A stretch of DNA of 64,000 bases from Oreocharis arfaki (taxonomy: Eukaryota > Chordata > Aves > Passeriformes > Paramythiidae), in the NCBI GenBank assembly GCA_013398015.1, contig VZRR01005728.1:216533-280532 (forward strand), given 5' to 3'. Each line of letters opens with the position of its first letter. Position 1 is the stretch's first letter. This document shows, piece after piece, positions 26,021-38,413 of this stretch. The notes beneath the pieces were generated by a model, which saw only the letters and a list, made by a program, of their open reading frames with translations, had not been told where the DNA came from and did no database searches. A program made the position numbers and the translations under genes.

Positions 26021-26062
26021 ATGAACAGGAAGAAACCTGGAAGCTTTTTGCTGCTCTGTTGA
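26021..26062 (+). promoter_or_regulatory. Upstream ORF 1 in HTR1E leader
   Basis: ATG at 26021 opens a 13-codon frame ending in TGA at 26062, inside the presumed 5' UTR. Whether it is translated depends on the real exon boundary. Confidence 0.45.
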
Positions 26063-26064
26063 AC

Positions 26065-26124
26065 ATGGGATTACTTAAAAAAAACCCAAAAATTGCACCT
26101 AGAGCATCTCTTTCAAATAGATAA
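26065..26124 (+). promoter_or_regulatory. Upstream ORF 2 in HTR1E leader
   Basis: ATG at 26065 opens a 19-codon frame ending in TAA at 26124. It has A at -3 and G at +4, a stronger initiation context than the receptor start (A at -3, A at +4), and stops 52 nt before it. This layout is typical of uORFs that reduce translation of the main frame. Confidence 0.5.
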
Positions 26125-26176
26125 CTTCTGAACCTGGAACTCTTCATTACCAACTTCTTGCATCCCAGAGGGGAAA

Positions 26177-27271
26177 ATGAATTTCACAAATTGCACCACT
26201 GAAGCCAGTGTGGCTGCAAAGCCAAAAACAGTAACTGAAAAGATGCTCGTTACCCTGACCTTGGCCACAATCACAACCTTGACTATGCTGCTGAATTCTG
26301 CTGTAATTGCAGCAATCTCCACAACCAAGAAGCTCCACCAGCCGGCAAATTATCTCATATGTTCACTGGCTGTGACAGATCTCCTTGTTGCTGTTCTCGT
26401 CATGCCCTTGAGCATCACTTACATAATGATAGATAAATGGACTTTGGGGTACTTCATCTGTGAGATCTGGCTTAGTGTCGACATGACCTGTTGCACATGT
26501 TCAATCCTTCACCTGTGTGTCATTGCACTGGACAGGTACTGGGCCATCACAGATGCTATTGAATATGCCAGGAAAAGAACGGCGAAAAGGGCTGGGCTGA
26601 TGATAGTCACCGTGTGGACTATCTCCATTTTCATATCAATGCCCCCCTTGTTTTGGAGAAATCACCACAGCATCAATATTCCCAGTGAGTGTCGCATTCA
26701 GCATGACCATGTCATCTACACTATTTATTCCACATTCGGGGCGTTTTACATCCCCTTGACTTTGATCCTGATCCTGTACTACAGAATTTACCATGCTGCA
26801 AAGAGCCTTTACCAAAAGCGGGGTTCGAGCCGCCACCTCAGCAACAGGAGCACCGACAGCCAGAACTCTTTTGCCAGCTGCAAGCTCACACAGACGTTCT
26901 GCGTCTCGGACTTCTCCACATCCGACCCAACCACAGAGTTTGATAAAATCAACGCATCCGTGAGGATCCCTCCTTTTGAGAACGACTTGGACCTGGCTGG
27001 CGACCGGCAGCAGATCTCCACGACACGAGAACGAAAGGCTGCTCGCATTTTGGGGCTGATTTTAGGTGCTTTCATTTTGTCCTGGTTGCCCTTTTTCATC
27101 AAGGAACTGCTTGTGGGCCTCCACATTTGCACTGTCTCTCCAGAAGTAGCAGACTTCTTGACCTGGCTTGGGTATGTCAACTCACTCATCAACCCTTTGC
27201 TGTACACGAGCTTTAACGAGGATTTCAAGCTGGCCTTCAGAAAGCTCATCAGGTGTCGAGAACATACTTAA
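26177..27271 (+). CDS. HTR1E: 5-hydroxytryptamine receptor 1E (5-HT1E), complete intronless CDS
   Basis: A 364-residue class A GPCR that binds serotonin and, in the known family, couples to Gi/o to lower cAMP at the neuronal plasma membrane. Seen here: two N-terminal glycosylation sequons (N2, N5); seven hydrophobic helices at roughly 23-47, 57-80, 92-117, 138-158, 179-202, 289-312 and 322-345; N40 (1.50), D68 (2.50), the amine-binding D102 (3.32), DRYW at 119-122, W147, P193, WLP at 303-305 and NPLLY at 339-343. C95 and C172 form the usual extracellular disulphide. The third intracellular loop is long (about 203-288), with the RGSSRHLSNRS and TRERKAAR blocks. C360 is a possible palmitoylation site. 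The KLHQPANYL block, loop 3 and the C-terminal CREHT end separate it from the close paralogue HTR1F. The human protein is 365 residues, so length fits. The start is the first in-frame ATG that gives the family N-terminus MNFTNCTTEA. Confidence 0.98.
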   Translation: MNFTNCTTEASVAAKPKTVTEKMLVTLTLATITTLTMLLNSAVIAAISTTKKLHQPANYLICSLAVTDLLVAVLVMPLSITYIMIDKWTLGYFICEIWLSVDMTCCTCSILHLCVIALDRYWAITDAIEYARKRTAKRAGLMIVTVWTISIFISMPPLFWRNHHSINIPSECRIQHDHVIYTIYSTFGAFYIPLTLILILYYRIYHAAKSLYQKRGSSRHLSNRSTDSQNSFASCKLTQTFCVSDFSTSDPTTEFDKINASVRIPPFENDLDLAGDRQQISTTRERKAARILGLILGAFILSWLPFFIKELLVGLHICTVSPEVADFLTWLGYVNSLINPLLYTSFNEDFKLAFRKLIRCREHT

Positions 27272-27815
27272 AAGTACTGAGAGATGATGGCGCTGACGTG
27301 ACTCCTGGCCTTAAAAATAAGCAAAATTATTTGACTCTGCCACCATTTCCCTTGATAAAGGGGATTTTTGTGTTTGCCTATTTGCTTGACTATTCTTCAG
27401 CCTGTAATTCATTATGCCCTTTTTTTAATCTCCAGTGTTATTCATGGTAAAGGGTTTGAAATAAATTTATTCTACAAAGGAAAAGATTTTTTAAAAATGA
27501 AACAACAAAAGTATTATTAGTATTAGCTACTCATGTCTAAGACATTTTGTGTAATCAATGATTCAAGAAGCAAACAACGATATTCACTTTTATACTTTTT
27601 CCATTTAAGAATCAAACATCTAAATTATCATGCACTGTATAAAGTGAACCCCATAAATACATATTCAAAAATTAATAAACACTTCATGGTCAGGACAGCT
27701 AAACAGCACCTCTTTACTGTGGCATTCTGAGAAAGCAGTAACAGCCATTTAGGAGGAAAATTACCACCATTTCCACCTGGGGCTGAGGCAGAATAAACTA
27801 TTTCTTTCTTCAGGA
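27272..27815 (+). other. HTR1E: HTR1E 3' UTR with candidate polyadenylation signals
   Basis: AT-rich sequence after the TAA stop. AATAAA hexamers occur at 27460-27465, 27674-27679 and 27792-27797. Any of them could end the transcript. The 3' end cannot be fixed from sequence alone. Confidence 0.5.
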
Positions 27816-29847
27816 ACACACTCCCAAAACAGAGAGCGAAGTTCAGTTCATTGCATCTAGAAATGATCCCATTTCATACCTCAAAGGAGTTATTTAAGTG
27901 GCTCTTTTTGTGTAATATTCCAGATTAACATCCATGGTGTTGGGCAGACCCCCGTGCAGTTCGTCTGGCAGTTGAGAGGATGCAGCTAGCAATAGTCATA
28001 CTCGTGAAACTAACTGCACATCTGAGTGGTCCCACTTTCAGTACCACTAACCCTATTTCTTCAGGCCTTGTGCCGTAGTCAGTTCCAGGGTGGTATTATT
28101 CGGTTGCGCCACGCTTCACCTGGATCTTGTGGTGCACAAGGATCTATGAATCTCACTCCCGCCAACTTAGACAGCTGGATATCTTCTCAGCAGGCTAGCA
28201 ATATAAAGAAACTCATGCAAAAACATCAGCTGAAAACAAATTATTTCTGAACATCAGAAAAGAAAATCAGGAAAATAATTTATTTTAAATAGCAGTCTGC
28301 ACATGTGCCTTGTCATCATATCACAATTTGCAACGGCAACCTTTCCCACTTAACCTATGGTCAGGTGCCCTGGTAGGATTTCTTGCTCTGGGAGTCTTTC
28401 ACAGACTTACTTCCTCTGTCCTGAGAGACAAAGAGTCCTTTGTATCCTGTCTTTTGTGTTTACGGAAGCTAAAATGTCCTGATTCAAATATTGTGGAAAT
28501 CAGTCTGGGAAGAGGCAAAATCAAAGCTGAGGATTTGATATTGTCCATTAGCAATTCCTAACCACCATTTAAATATTTATTACTCGCCTTGCACCCTAAT
28601 TTTCTTCCCTGTCCATTTTTCTGGGCAAATTCTTTTTGAATTACACCAATACACAATAGAGGAAATATCTCATACATCAACCTGACACGCAGTAACAGTG
28701 AAAACTATAGTATGTCAGCTCCAAATCCATCAAAACAAATATTAGAGGTAGCAAAAGTGCTGTAACAGCACTGGTAGCCACCTCTTAAAAATGTTTTGAA
28801 AATTTACAAGATGACAATCGTTTTTCTTATCAAGAGTCAGGGAAGTGTAAGTAATATGTGAGTAATAAACTGCAAATGGAACAGAGAAATGGCATCCTTA
28901 TTGGTGAGAGAAAGCATTTGGTTGGAAAGATGCAGTGCCACAAGCTGAGCGTAAACCAAGTCTGAAGGTGACAAAAGCATGACCTGCTGCTTACCCACAT
29001 GCAGTGGGATTCTTCTTTCAGGACTCCCTGCCTGAGTTTGGGAGGTTTATCTCCAGCTGTCCTTCCAAACCTACTGTTGCAGCTGCCTCCTCCACATGCC
29101 TTTGGGTTCCCTACTAGCTAACATCAATACCTAAAAAGAGAGGAAAATTAATCTGAAATTTTCTTTTAGTGGGGAAGAACAGACATCCATTATGGTTTTT
29201 CCTTTTTGCAGCTTGTTGGAGGTGGAAACTGTTGGTTGAAACCAGGGAAGTGTGTCCTGACCCTGTCTATCTATAAAGCTTCCAAAGCAGCTCCCCATAG
29301 TACATATGCTATTAAGAAAAAAAAAAAAAACAACCAAAAACTGGAAATTAAAATAAAAATAAGGTATTCATAAGAAGTGCTGCAGAATATTTTTTTTTTC
29401 TTTCAGCAAGCTCAGTAGAAATTATTACTAAAGAACAAGGATTGGGCATAATTTCCTGAAACAAGATAACTGTGTCAGGGAAGACAGGACACCCAAGTAG
29501 TTATGGCTAGAAGAGAGGAGGTTTTGGTATCCTTTGGGTGCACAAGGGTGCCCAGCTGCAGTGATGATCAGCTGCACTGATGAAAGGGAAGAATAAATGT
29601 GCAAGACTGCCCTAGCAGACTGTCTGAGCCACCCCAAGGAACTCAGCTGAGGCAGAAGCTGCATCCCAACCGGGTTCTTTGGGGCTGTCTCTGGGGCCGT
29701 GGCTCAGCCGTGGGGTGGTCTGCACGGCGATCTTTGCTAGGAGAAAGGAAGGGGTGGGAGTGACAGTACTGGTGAAAGGTGTTTCAGAGGGGAAAACCAA
29801 CAAAATGAGAGAAGTTTCCATCTCTGACCACTGCTCCTAAAGGCACA
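27816..29847. other. Intergenic, nothing recognised
   Basis: No gene, RNA or clear transposon. Contains an A-run near 29315-29330 and T-run near 29391. Confidence 0.4.
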
Positions 29848-29955
29848 TTACACAGAGTAATTTAGGAAGGAAGGGGTCTCTGAAGGCCAGCTAGTCCAAG
29901 CCCCCTACAAACAACAAACCTCTAAGTGGGACCAGCCTCACAGCTCAACACTGCT
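29848..29955 (-). mobile_element. Old CR1 3' end fragment
   Basis: The order 'agtaatttaggaaggaa', 'ggtctctgaaggccagctagtccaa' and 'ccccctac' follows the antisense of the CR1 3' end. It is short and diverged, so no exact ends are given. Confidence 0.55.
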
Positions 29956-32900
29956 CTGACATGCCGTGTGCAGTCACGTTTCTCGTGGAAAAACAACAGC
30001 TCAGTTAACCCTGTTGTCAAGACTGATGCTCATTTAAAGCTGTAAGTGTGGCTGAAGGGCTGGAAATGCTGAGCGTGACCTCCACAGCAGCTGTCATAGG
30101 CAGGTAGCAGCGCTTCACAAACATGTACGAAAGATGTGAAATACAGGAGCTGCATCATCCTTATTTCTACTAATGGCTTCCTTTTAGCATGTGAATTCTG
30201 CTATTACCTCTCAAACTACCAATCAGGTTGAAGGCTGTATTCAATTTTAATATTTAGAGGTAATTAACAGGAGAAAACAGATGGATGGCTGATTTCCGTG
30301 CTTCCCTGTTAAATAAGGACTCACCATTCACTGCCAGCTGACTACTGATTTTCTAATTAAGTCATTAGCTAAACACAGAGAATGTTTTCCAACAAATGAT
30401 GAAGATGTATGTTTTCCCCATGCTCAGAATCAAAGTCAGGAACAATATAAAGGATTGGCTACTTAAAACAATTCAACTTGATCAGAAATTACCGGTCTTC
30501 TCATGAAAATAAAAACTTTTGCTAGTCTGACACCACTGTTTGACAACTTCTTTTTTTTTTTCTATGTTAAATTTTTGCTGCTTTTACCATGGGTTTGGAG
30601 ACATTTCTTGACCTGTCCATGGCAACTCCCCATTCACACCTATCCTGGATCAGGCCCATCCACACCATGTTCTGCAATACAAGGTCTTCCCGACAAGCTC
30701 TTAGTGATGTGTTCAAGACCTACAGACCGCATCCGTCTTCCTTAACCTCTCTAAACCATTCTGCACCCTCAAAGCCTTATTTTCTCTAATGGTGCCCTTG
30801 AAAAATTGTCTTTTTTTATAACCCCAACTCCCTGTCTTGCCTTTTGGTTTCTGTCTCTCTCCAATCCCTACATTTATTGTGGTCCTACTAGAACAAGCCT
30901 CTGTTCTCTACCCCTATCTCAGCGGTTATCAGAATTCCCATGATTGTGGCTGTTCAAGCCTGTCAGATTTTACTCTGTCTTACTAATATCCCGGTCACAT
31001 CCAGAAGGTTTTTGCTCTGTGTAAGCAGCCAGTGCTTTGGAGTGAGTTCATACATCCCTAAAGATTGCACCCATCAACAGGCTGCCCTCCCCAAAAGATA
31101 TACTCGTCAAATGCTATTTTACCTACTTTTTTAACTTGTTGCTTTTCTTCTGTACCCCATCCTTTTGTTCCTTTTTTTCCACATTAAAAGTGACCCTCAT
31201 ATTATTGTTTTATGGACCCGTATCTTCACTTTTAGGGACTCGTCTCTGCACAGGTTACCCAGGTTTCACTCAGCTCCTGCTCTTCTGCCTGTGCTAACCA
31301 CAACTCTCTTCTCTGCAAGTTTTGTCTTCACCACCTCCATGAACTTTCCATATCTCTCCTACGCCTTGCAGCTGATGGGTTTTTTTCCTTCTCGAAACTA
31401 CTTCTGATACGGTAAGACTCCTGAAAGAAAAGCAGTCAATATGGGCAATGGAGGAATTATTCTGTGGGTATTGTCTTTTTTCCTCTACCTTTCCCATATA
31501 GAACACATCCTCATCTGAGGTGAGCTATCTCTCTCTAGTGCACAGTATATATAGACACAGCAAAAACACATTAAGAGTTGCATATGTCCTGAGCCACTTG
31601 GATTTGGCTCATGCACAGGCCTTTGAAGTTGTGGGTTCCTCACAATAATCATGTACTGAGCTGTTCACAGCATGAGATTAATTTTTTTCATCTTTCTGAA
31701 TGGAGATAGATGATGGGATTGAACTTCCCAAAAGATTTAAAACAAAGCTCCTGCCTCACCAACTTTATGTAAAATACTGTCACTATTCAGACTTCAATGC
31801 CACGCGCCTGAGCTGTCCAGTTTCCTGTAGTTATCACTCCTTATTTCTTTGTCCTTTGCATGTACTATGAGGGAACAAAAAACCCACAAAAACAACAACA
31901 AAAAACCCAACCAACCAACCAAAAAAAAAACCCTTAAAAAAAGGTGGTTTATTCAAGACAAGATATTACAAGAATAAAGGAATCTTTTCTAAGGACTCTA
32001 TTTCCACTCCCCTGTTTTGAACCCCAGTTATCAAAAAGTAAAGAGCATTACAGTGCTGAGGGGAAATAAAAGCTTCCAGCTTAAGTGCAGAGATGGTCCT
32101 TGTGCCTGGGTGTTGTTTAACCATTGCAAATATCAATGAGACAAGCTGGTTTATGTTCATCCTTTACACACCCAAATGATTTCTATGAAGAATTATCTTG
32201 AATTGCATCAGTAGACACAGTAAATATTGTGATATCTTTTATTGGTCAAATAGTATTTTATAAGAGTCTTATGCAATATATAGCCACCCTTTCTAATTGC
32301 TATCTGTTTTTCACTTGGGGCCAAAAATAATGATTTTTTTTTTTTTAATTATCTGACTTTGGATAAATTCCAGGTTCATCAGCTGTAAAATAATTCTTCA
32401 ACATTTTCTGTTTTTATTTTATGTACATTTGCAAACATTGCTCCTTTCCTCTCTTACAGTGCCGGGGAAACTTTACTTCTTCATTAATCCCGTGCAGGTG
32501 ATCACCTGTAGATGATGTTATATGATTAAATTACTCCTTCCTACTCAGCTAATTTATATGCCTCTATGAATCAGTGCTTAAAGATAAATTTTTGATGTTG
32601 CTGCTGTAAGTAGAAGATGTAACCATGAATGAGCTGTGGGAAAAAAAATATGATTAGAAAATTATATGAACATCTTCTCAAACACCTAAGGGAAAGAGAC
32701 TCATTTCGACTTTTTACCTTCTTAATCACTTTTCTTTCCTCATGTCACTATTTCCCGGTCTGTGAATCCTGTTCATTGATTTTTTCCCCTGTTTCTTGTC
32801 ATCCTCTCTCTCTTTTCTTTGGCAGCCTTCCTCAGCAACACAGTGGCATCTAGTAACCTGTAGCAAGAATCAAGGCCACGTTGTGCTATGTTGATACACA

Positions 32901-33239
32901 TCACCTAAGCATCTGCTCTTGGTTTTAGGAAATCAGGCTGCAGGCTCTGTTCCATGGCACTGTTCTGCACAGCCTCTGCTTCAGCTTTATTGCAGTTTTA
33001 CTACAAGTCATATTTCTAATGTGCATCGAGATTCTTCCAAGTGAAAGATGCTGTGTATTAAACCATGGATTCTTCCCATGTGTCACAATTTTTGAAAATA
33101 TCTTTTTAATAATTCCCTCTCTTCTCCTCACCCATGGGGCTTCTATCAATAAAAACTAAAGCCACAGCTAGGATGGTTTCCAGATGCAATAAGTGGTGCT
33201 GGAAACGCCCACTCCACTCCTCACACTGTCCCTCATATT
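29956..33239. other. Intergenic, AT-rich and low-complexity patches
   Basis: No gene recognised. A-rich/CAA-rich low-complexity sequence is at 31871-31945. A T-run is at 32333-32347. The rest is single-copy. Confidence 0.4.
31871..31945. repeat. A-rich simple sequence with CCAA repeats
   Basis: Runs of A interrupted by CCC and a short (CCAA)n stretch around 31908-31921. It could be the decayed tail of a retrotransposed copy, but no parent sequence is recognised beside it. Confidence 0.7.
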
Positions 33240-33524
33240 TCACGCTCTTCCAGTTGTTTCCACTGCATGCTTAAAACGCATTAGCATATAGAGCAGCTTT
33301 CTGAAGTTTTCATGGGTTAATTTCCTGCATGACGAGTTCCGAGCCTCATTGCTACCTGGTGCGAGATCCCTTGTCACCGGGGTACTCAAATCTTCTAATG
33401 TGCTACATCTCCCACATTCGTTCTGTACACCGCATGACTGCAGATGGCACACGCTTCTATGCGGTGAGGCATAAGGCACTGTCTCCCTGCAACTACACGT
33501 TGTAAAAGATGCATGTTTTGTCAA
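33240..33524 (-). other. Possible exon or conserved element (unrecognised)
   Basis: On the minus strand a 94-codon open frame follows an acceptor-like TTTTGTTTCTTAG and contains a charged, helix-like stretch near its end. The segment has noticeably more CpG dinucleotides than its AT-rich surroundings. I do not recognise the protein. It may equally be a conserved non-coding element or chance. Confidence 0.15.
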
Positions 33525-33529
33525 CTAAG

Positions 33530-36500
33530 AAACAAAACATAACTTTTGGGAAGAGGGGGGACAGAATTCCTATTCCTTTGTGAATTGTTTTGTGCACAAT
33601 TTGAAATGACTCAGCTTCTGGATATTAATTTTAAAAGAGCACTAAGAAGCGAAACATGAAATCACATGTGCATGCCTGGACAACTTGCAACAAGCAGAGT
33701 GACCCTCCAGTGGATTTTACAATAAGAAATTGTTTCTCTTCAAAGCTTTCTACAACGACCTTTTCAAGGGAATAAAAAGTTCCACAGAAATCACTTTCAC
33801 CTTTGTAATGCCACTAGAAATATTATCTCAGTCCTTTATAGCAGGAACAGCCTGCCAAGCTGCTAGACTGCTGGGATAAGCCTCAACAAGCTTATTTCTG
33901 CAATAAATAAAAAACAAAGATAACACCTCCAGCTTGAGGGTTTTAAATTGAATTGACCACTAAAATAAAGTCTATCAACTAAAGTTTTACTTTTATTCAT
34001 ACATATTTCAGTGCAATTCCTCATTAGTTTATTGCTAAGCCTGCATATGAGAAATGCAAAGAATAACTTTTGAAATCCAGAAAAACAAGAAAATACTCTC
34101 TATTTTTCCAATTTCAGAACATGTCCGTATTATGACTGAACAGTCATTTTGAAGCAGGCAGAAAGAAAAAATTAATCCAATTAGGTTCACAGAAGTTAAT
34201 CTAGGATTGCAAAATTAAGCATGGTTGTCTTGGTCTGCTGCTCGCATACACACGCAAGTCACAGATCAAAATCCTTTAATTTTTCACTACAGCAGTTTTG
34301 CTACTTGCTGAAGAGCAGGTTATCTGTGGTTTTAATTAGGATCAGTAGGAGGCTGTACCCTTTCCTACCATCCCTGCAGAGCCCATAGGCAGGAAGGGGT
34401 TTGAGGCCTGGGGCTTTACAGCTGGCAGAGACTGTGCCTTTTGTTCCCTGCACATTGGGGACAAGGTGTCACTGCTGTTCCCTGCCTTCCTCAGAACTCA
34501 GTCTTCCCTCACACAAACCATGGCTTCCACCTTCACCCAGAGGACTCAAGGCACCTCTGACCAAATAAAAGCGAGAGGTATGAAGGACAGAACCACACTT
34601 CCTCCTGGGCTGTGCACTAAACACATGGCTGGAATTGTATCCCCCAATTCCATCAAACCAGCAGATGTGTGACAGAGCAGGACAAGCATCTGGACAGTGA
34701 CAGACTGCAAATAAACCACCTGCATGATCACCACACCCTGGGCTCTCTCAGAAAGGCACTGTCCCCAAAGAAGTCACTGTCCCTCTCCCTGCAATATGGT
34801 ACAGCACACCAAATGTGCTCCACACCAGCAGCTCCACTCAGACTTGCCGCAGAGACTCTTTGGAGAGCAATCTGCCTGAAGCAAGCACGTGCTGTCACAC
34901 CCCTACTACATTCATCAAGCCCTTCTAACACATTACAGCAAGGCACACAGCAGCCAGGGCTGAGCATTGTCCCTCAGTGGGGCTGTGCTCGTGTGTCAGC
35001 CTTGCAAAAGACTGGGCTGCAGCATTCTGACTAACAGCACCCCAGTTAATGCAGAAAGGACATGTCACACGTTACAGGCATGCCTTCACCTTGCTCAGCT
35101 GGCCTGCTTTTCTCTGCCAAACTCTTCTTTGTATGGTGGGCAGGCATATACCCCTAGAGCAACACCAGACCAGCTCATGGGGTAAAACAGTCACACGAGG
35201 GACAGTTTCTAAACCTCCCCATTCCCTAAAGCAGACTAACAAGTTCTGACAGTCTACAGACCAAAACAGTCCCAAGCAGGAGATTCAAACCCCTTGTAAA
35301 AGGAAGCACTGCTGTCCTCCACATCCAGTGGTCCTGGCTGGAAACAAGCCATGTCTCTCCTACAGACACTGCAGTGACTCTTCTGGCTGACAGGTGCCTA
35401 CAGTAGACACCAAAAAGACAGACACTGCTTGTCACTGAGACAACTGGAAGGTTGTGTGGGCAAAACCAAGGGAAAGGCTGATAAAACCCACCATCCAGTG
35501 ACAGCATTAACCCCTGAGGTCTACATCTGGGATTCCTGACACCTCGCACAGCAGCCAACAGTGTTACCAAAAGCAACCCCTGCCGAGGCCTTACCAGTCT
35601 TTAGGAGCCTGTTGAGGTGACAGCCACTTCTCAGCTCAGTACCCAGCTAGAACAGCTGAGGAAACACAATGGAAGATGCCAAATGCTCCTTTTTTTGCCC
35701 CAGGCTGGGGAACAACAAGCTGGTGCCACTGCAGCCCCAGAGCAACCACAAACTTGTGGCTTTGCTGCTCTCTACCCTCAAGATAGGCACAAGTATGGAA
35801 TAAGGGAGTTTTGGCCCCAGCTGACAGTTTAGTTCACCCTTAAATGTGCCATGTGGCAACCAAGAGCAGCATTGGCACTCAGCAACAGTCAGGCATGTAA
35901 AAGCACATCGGAGAGCTCATGGGGCACAGAGAGCACTGAGCAGCTCCCACTGACTCTCCTGGCTAATTAACATCCTCTCGCCTCCTTCCACATCTATGTT
36001 TGCTCCTTTTCCTCTCCTTGTTTTGAAAATCAGTCATTATTGATGGATCCTGATAGAGTCAGCAGAGTCTGACATTGACAAATAAGTCTGACAGTCTTGA
36101 TATCAAACCCCTCAAGGATTGAATCAAACTGCAATTTTTTCTAAGTAGCTATAGCAGGACAGTTGTGATTAAGCAATTGCATTGTGAACATTGTATTATG
36201 CTTGGCTAATCTTTTGTTTTAAGGAAGAGGGAAGACAATCCCAAGATGAATGGGCTGTCTGTCTGGTAGCCACCAGGAGTGAAGTCAGCAGAACTGAGCA
36301 TTAGCTGGGAGAAAGGTAATTCTGGCAGTGGGAGATTGCAACCACTGACTCATTGACCACCTCGTCAAAACAGACGCCAGGCTCAAACGGAGGGAAAAAC
36401 TGCACACTCAGGCTAGTTAGGATGAGAAACAAGAGATACAATGAGCTAATAGGGATTTGAGTACTAATTTCAAAAAACATTATGTAATCTGCAACCAATG

Positions 36501-38099
36501 AATGCTGATGCCTTTGTTTATTAAAACACAAGAATAGTGTAAAGTTTTGATGCCTGGTGAGCCAGTCTTTTGTGGGTTACCGCCTAGTAACCTACTTTGC
36601 TCAAACTAGAATGAAAAACTGAAATACCTCACCTTGGTGTGTGAATTGGCGCCATGCACCAGGTAACGAGCCTACATTTGGGACAACAGTGTGACACTGA
36701 CACCCCGAGTCAATGGTAATAACTAACAGCACATGAAGTGTGGAGGTCCTCTGGGCCAGTTGCACTCCCTTTGGAGATTACAGTTATTTCCATGCTAAAG
36801 AAACAGCTTGTAAGGTATCCTCTAAAGGAGAATGCTTCTGAGAGGACAAAGTACTGAGAAGTTCTGGAGTGTGGTGATCTGTTCATCATGTTTATGTTTT
36901 CTATATTGTACACCCATAAAATTTTGGAAACTGGATCCAAAGTAAAAAAAGGACAGTGTTAGACCTAGTACTGTCCTCAACTACCTTTGAATGAGTCTAT
37001 CGGTGTGCAAAATTTGGAGTTGTTTTTGAAGGCTGTTTGAAAACTTGCCTTATAGTCTGCATTTGGGAGTTACAATAACCAGTAACGTCTGAATGCTGAT
37101 TACCTTAGATGAGTGATTTTTTCTCGATCCTCTCTATTTTATCCCTCTTCCACACATTCCCCCATTGTACTGTTGGATTAATACTGTACTGTAAACTATC
37201 CTCGAGCCAGTGGGTCAGTTTGACTTTGGCAGCAACACAGAGATTAGAATGTACATTCCTCAAACTTTAACCAAAAGCCACAACAAACATGAGAAGCAAG
37301 ATATTAAACAGCAGCAGAGGTAGAGCATACTGGGGATGAGGGCTGATGCGCCTCCTAATTTGCTCCTTACATGTCTGCACTGCATTTCTCAACAATTTTG
37401 TATCTCTGCAAGGCACTCTGCACTTCGTGGCACTCTGAGATCAACCCTTCCGTCATCATAATGACAGGGGAAAACACCAAACAAACTGAAGAAGTGACAA
37501 GTGAAATGTATTATGCTTTCACATATATATGTGCACCATGAAGGACAGAACTGCCATCAGCAACATGAAACCCACAGGCTGCTGTCATCTGAGCTAAAAG
37601 GAGTGCTTTCCTAATAAAAAGCCTTACCTCCTTGGCAGGCCAGCAGCTAGAGGCAGAGGGAATGTCACGCCCCCACACAGACCCTCAGTGCAGGAGGCAG
37701 GGAGGGCTGCCCAATATTAGCCTGATGTTAGGCTGTCAGGGAGCAGACAGGCACTGCACTGCCACCCCCACAGCGCCCACCGCGGATGCTCTGCTTGAAC
37801 ACTGACACAGCTCAGGTCTGGATTTAATACACATTTGCTGAGTATTGTCTTCCTGTGCTCAGGAGCATGATTGCAGGGTGGAGATGATACGTTGCAGGGA
37901 AAACAAAGGTATGGAAGTGAACTTCCTGCCAAAGACTGTTCCACATTCATTCAGCCGCAAGGGACTTTGCCGTGGGGCTGTGGATCCCAAGGAAGTCTGT
38001 GCATCCTGGTGTCTCATGTCCTATAAGCTAGAGAAAAAGCACTTTTACCTGTACCGAGTCTGACTTTGTTTTCCCCATTGCAACTGACAGCACATATTT
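33530..38099. other. Intergenic, nothing recognised
   Basis: 33530-34340 is AT-rich and repeat-free. 34440-35960 has higher GC and many short chance frames on both strands without consistent exon edges. No RNA gene or clear transposon. Confidence 0.4.
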
Positions 38100-38405
38100 T
38101 TACAGCATCACTGAAGGGTTTGACTTGAAGAGGCAGCCAGTGACCAACCCCACCAGGCACACTCCTGGGTTCAAAAGCACAGCTGCCAGCCCCCGGAGCA
38201 CATCGGTGTCCTGGATGTCACCGCTCTGAGCCGGGCCAGGCAGTAGGAAGGCAGGAGCTTCATGCTCAGCACTCGCTCCTGAAATTCCATTTCTCAGGAT
38301 GGCCATGAGACAGTCATCCTCAGAAATACTCCTAAACACCCAGCTGGCTTTGTAGTGCGGACAAGTGTCTGCATCAGAGCTACAGTACCGCAAGGGGAGT
38401 TTTGT
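38100..38405 (-). CDS. Candidate terminal exon, product unrecognised
   Basis: On the minus strand, an open frame of 101 codons ends in TAA at 38100. It runs without a stop back to a strong acceptor-like pyrimidine tract ending TTTTCCAG (38406-38413), and the frame is phase 0 at that junction. The translation is cysteine-containing at first (about residues 8-15), acidic in the middle, and ends with a hydrophobic segment of about 20 residues followed by a short polar tail, as in a C-terminal membrane anchor. I recognise no family, and no partner exon was found upstream on this strand. It may be chance in a GC-richer patch. Confidence 0.2.
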   Translation of the reverse strand, partial: TKLPLRYCSSDADTCPHYKASWVFRSISEDDCLMAILRNGISGASAEHEAPAFLLPGPAQSGDIQDTDVLRGLAAVLLNPGVCLVGLVTGCLFKSNPSVML

Positions 38406-38413
38406 CTGGAAAA

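Noticed and set aside
26809..27249. 146-codon frame antisense to HTR1E
   Set aside because: Shadow of the conserved receptor coding sequence on the opposite strand.
34440..35960. Cluster of short frames on both strands suggesting a gene
   Set aside because: Frames overlap on both strands without consistent splice sites or domains. Explained by locally higher GC.
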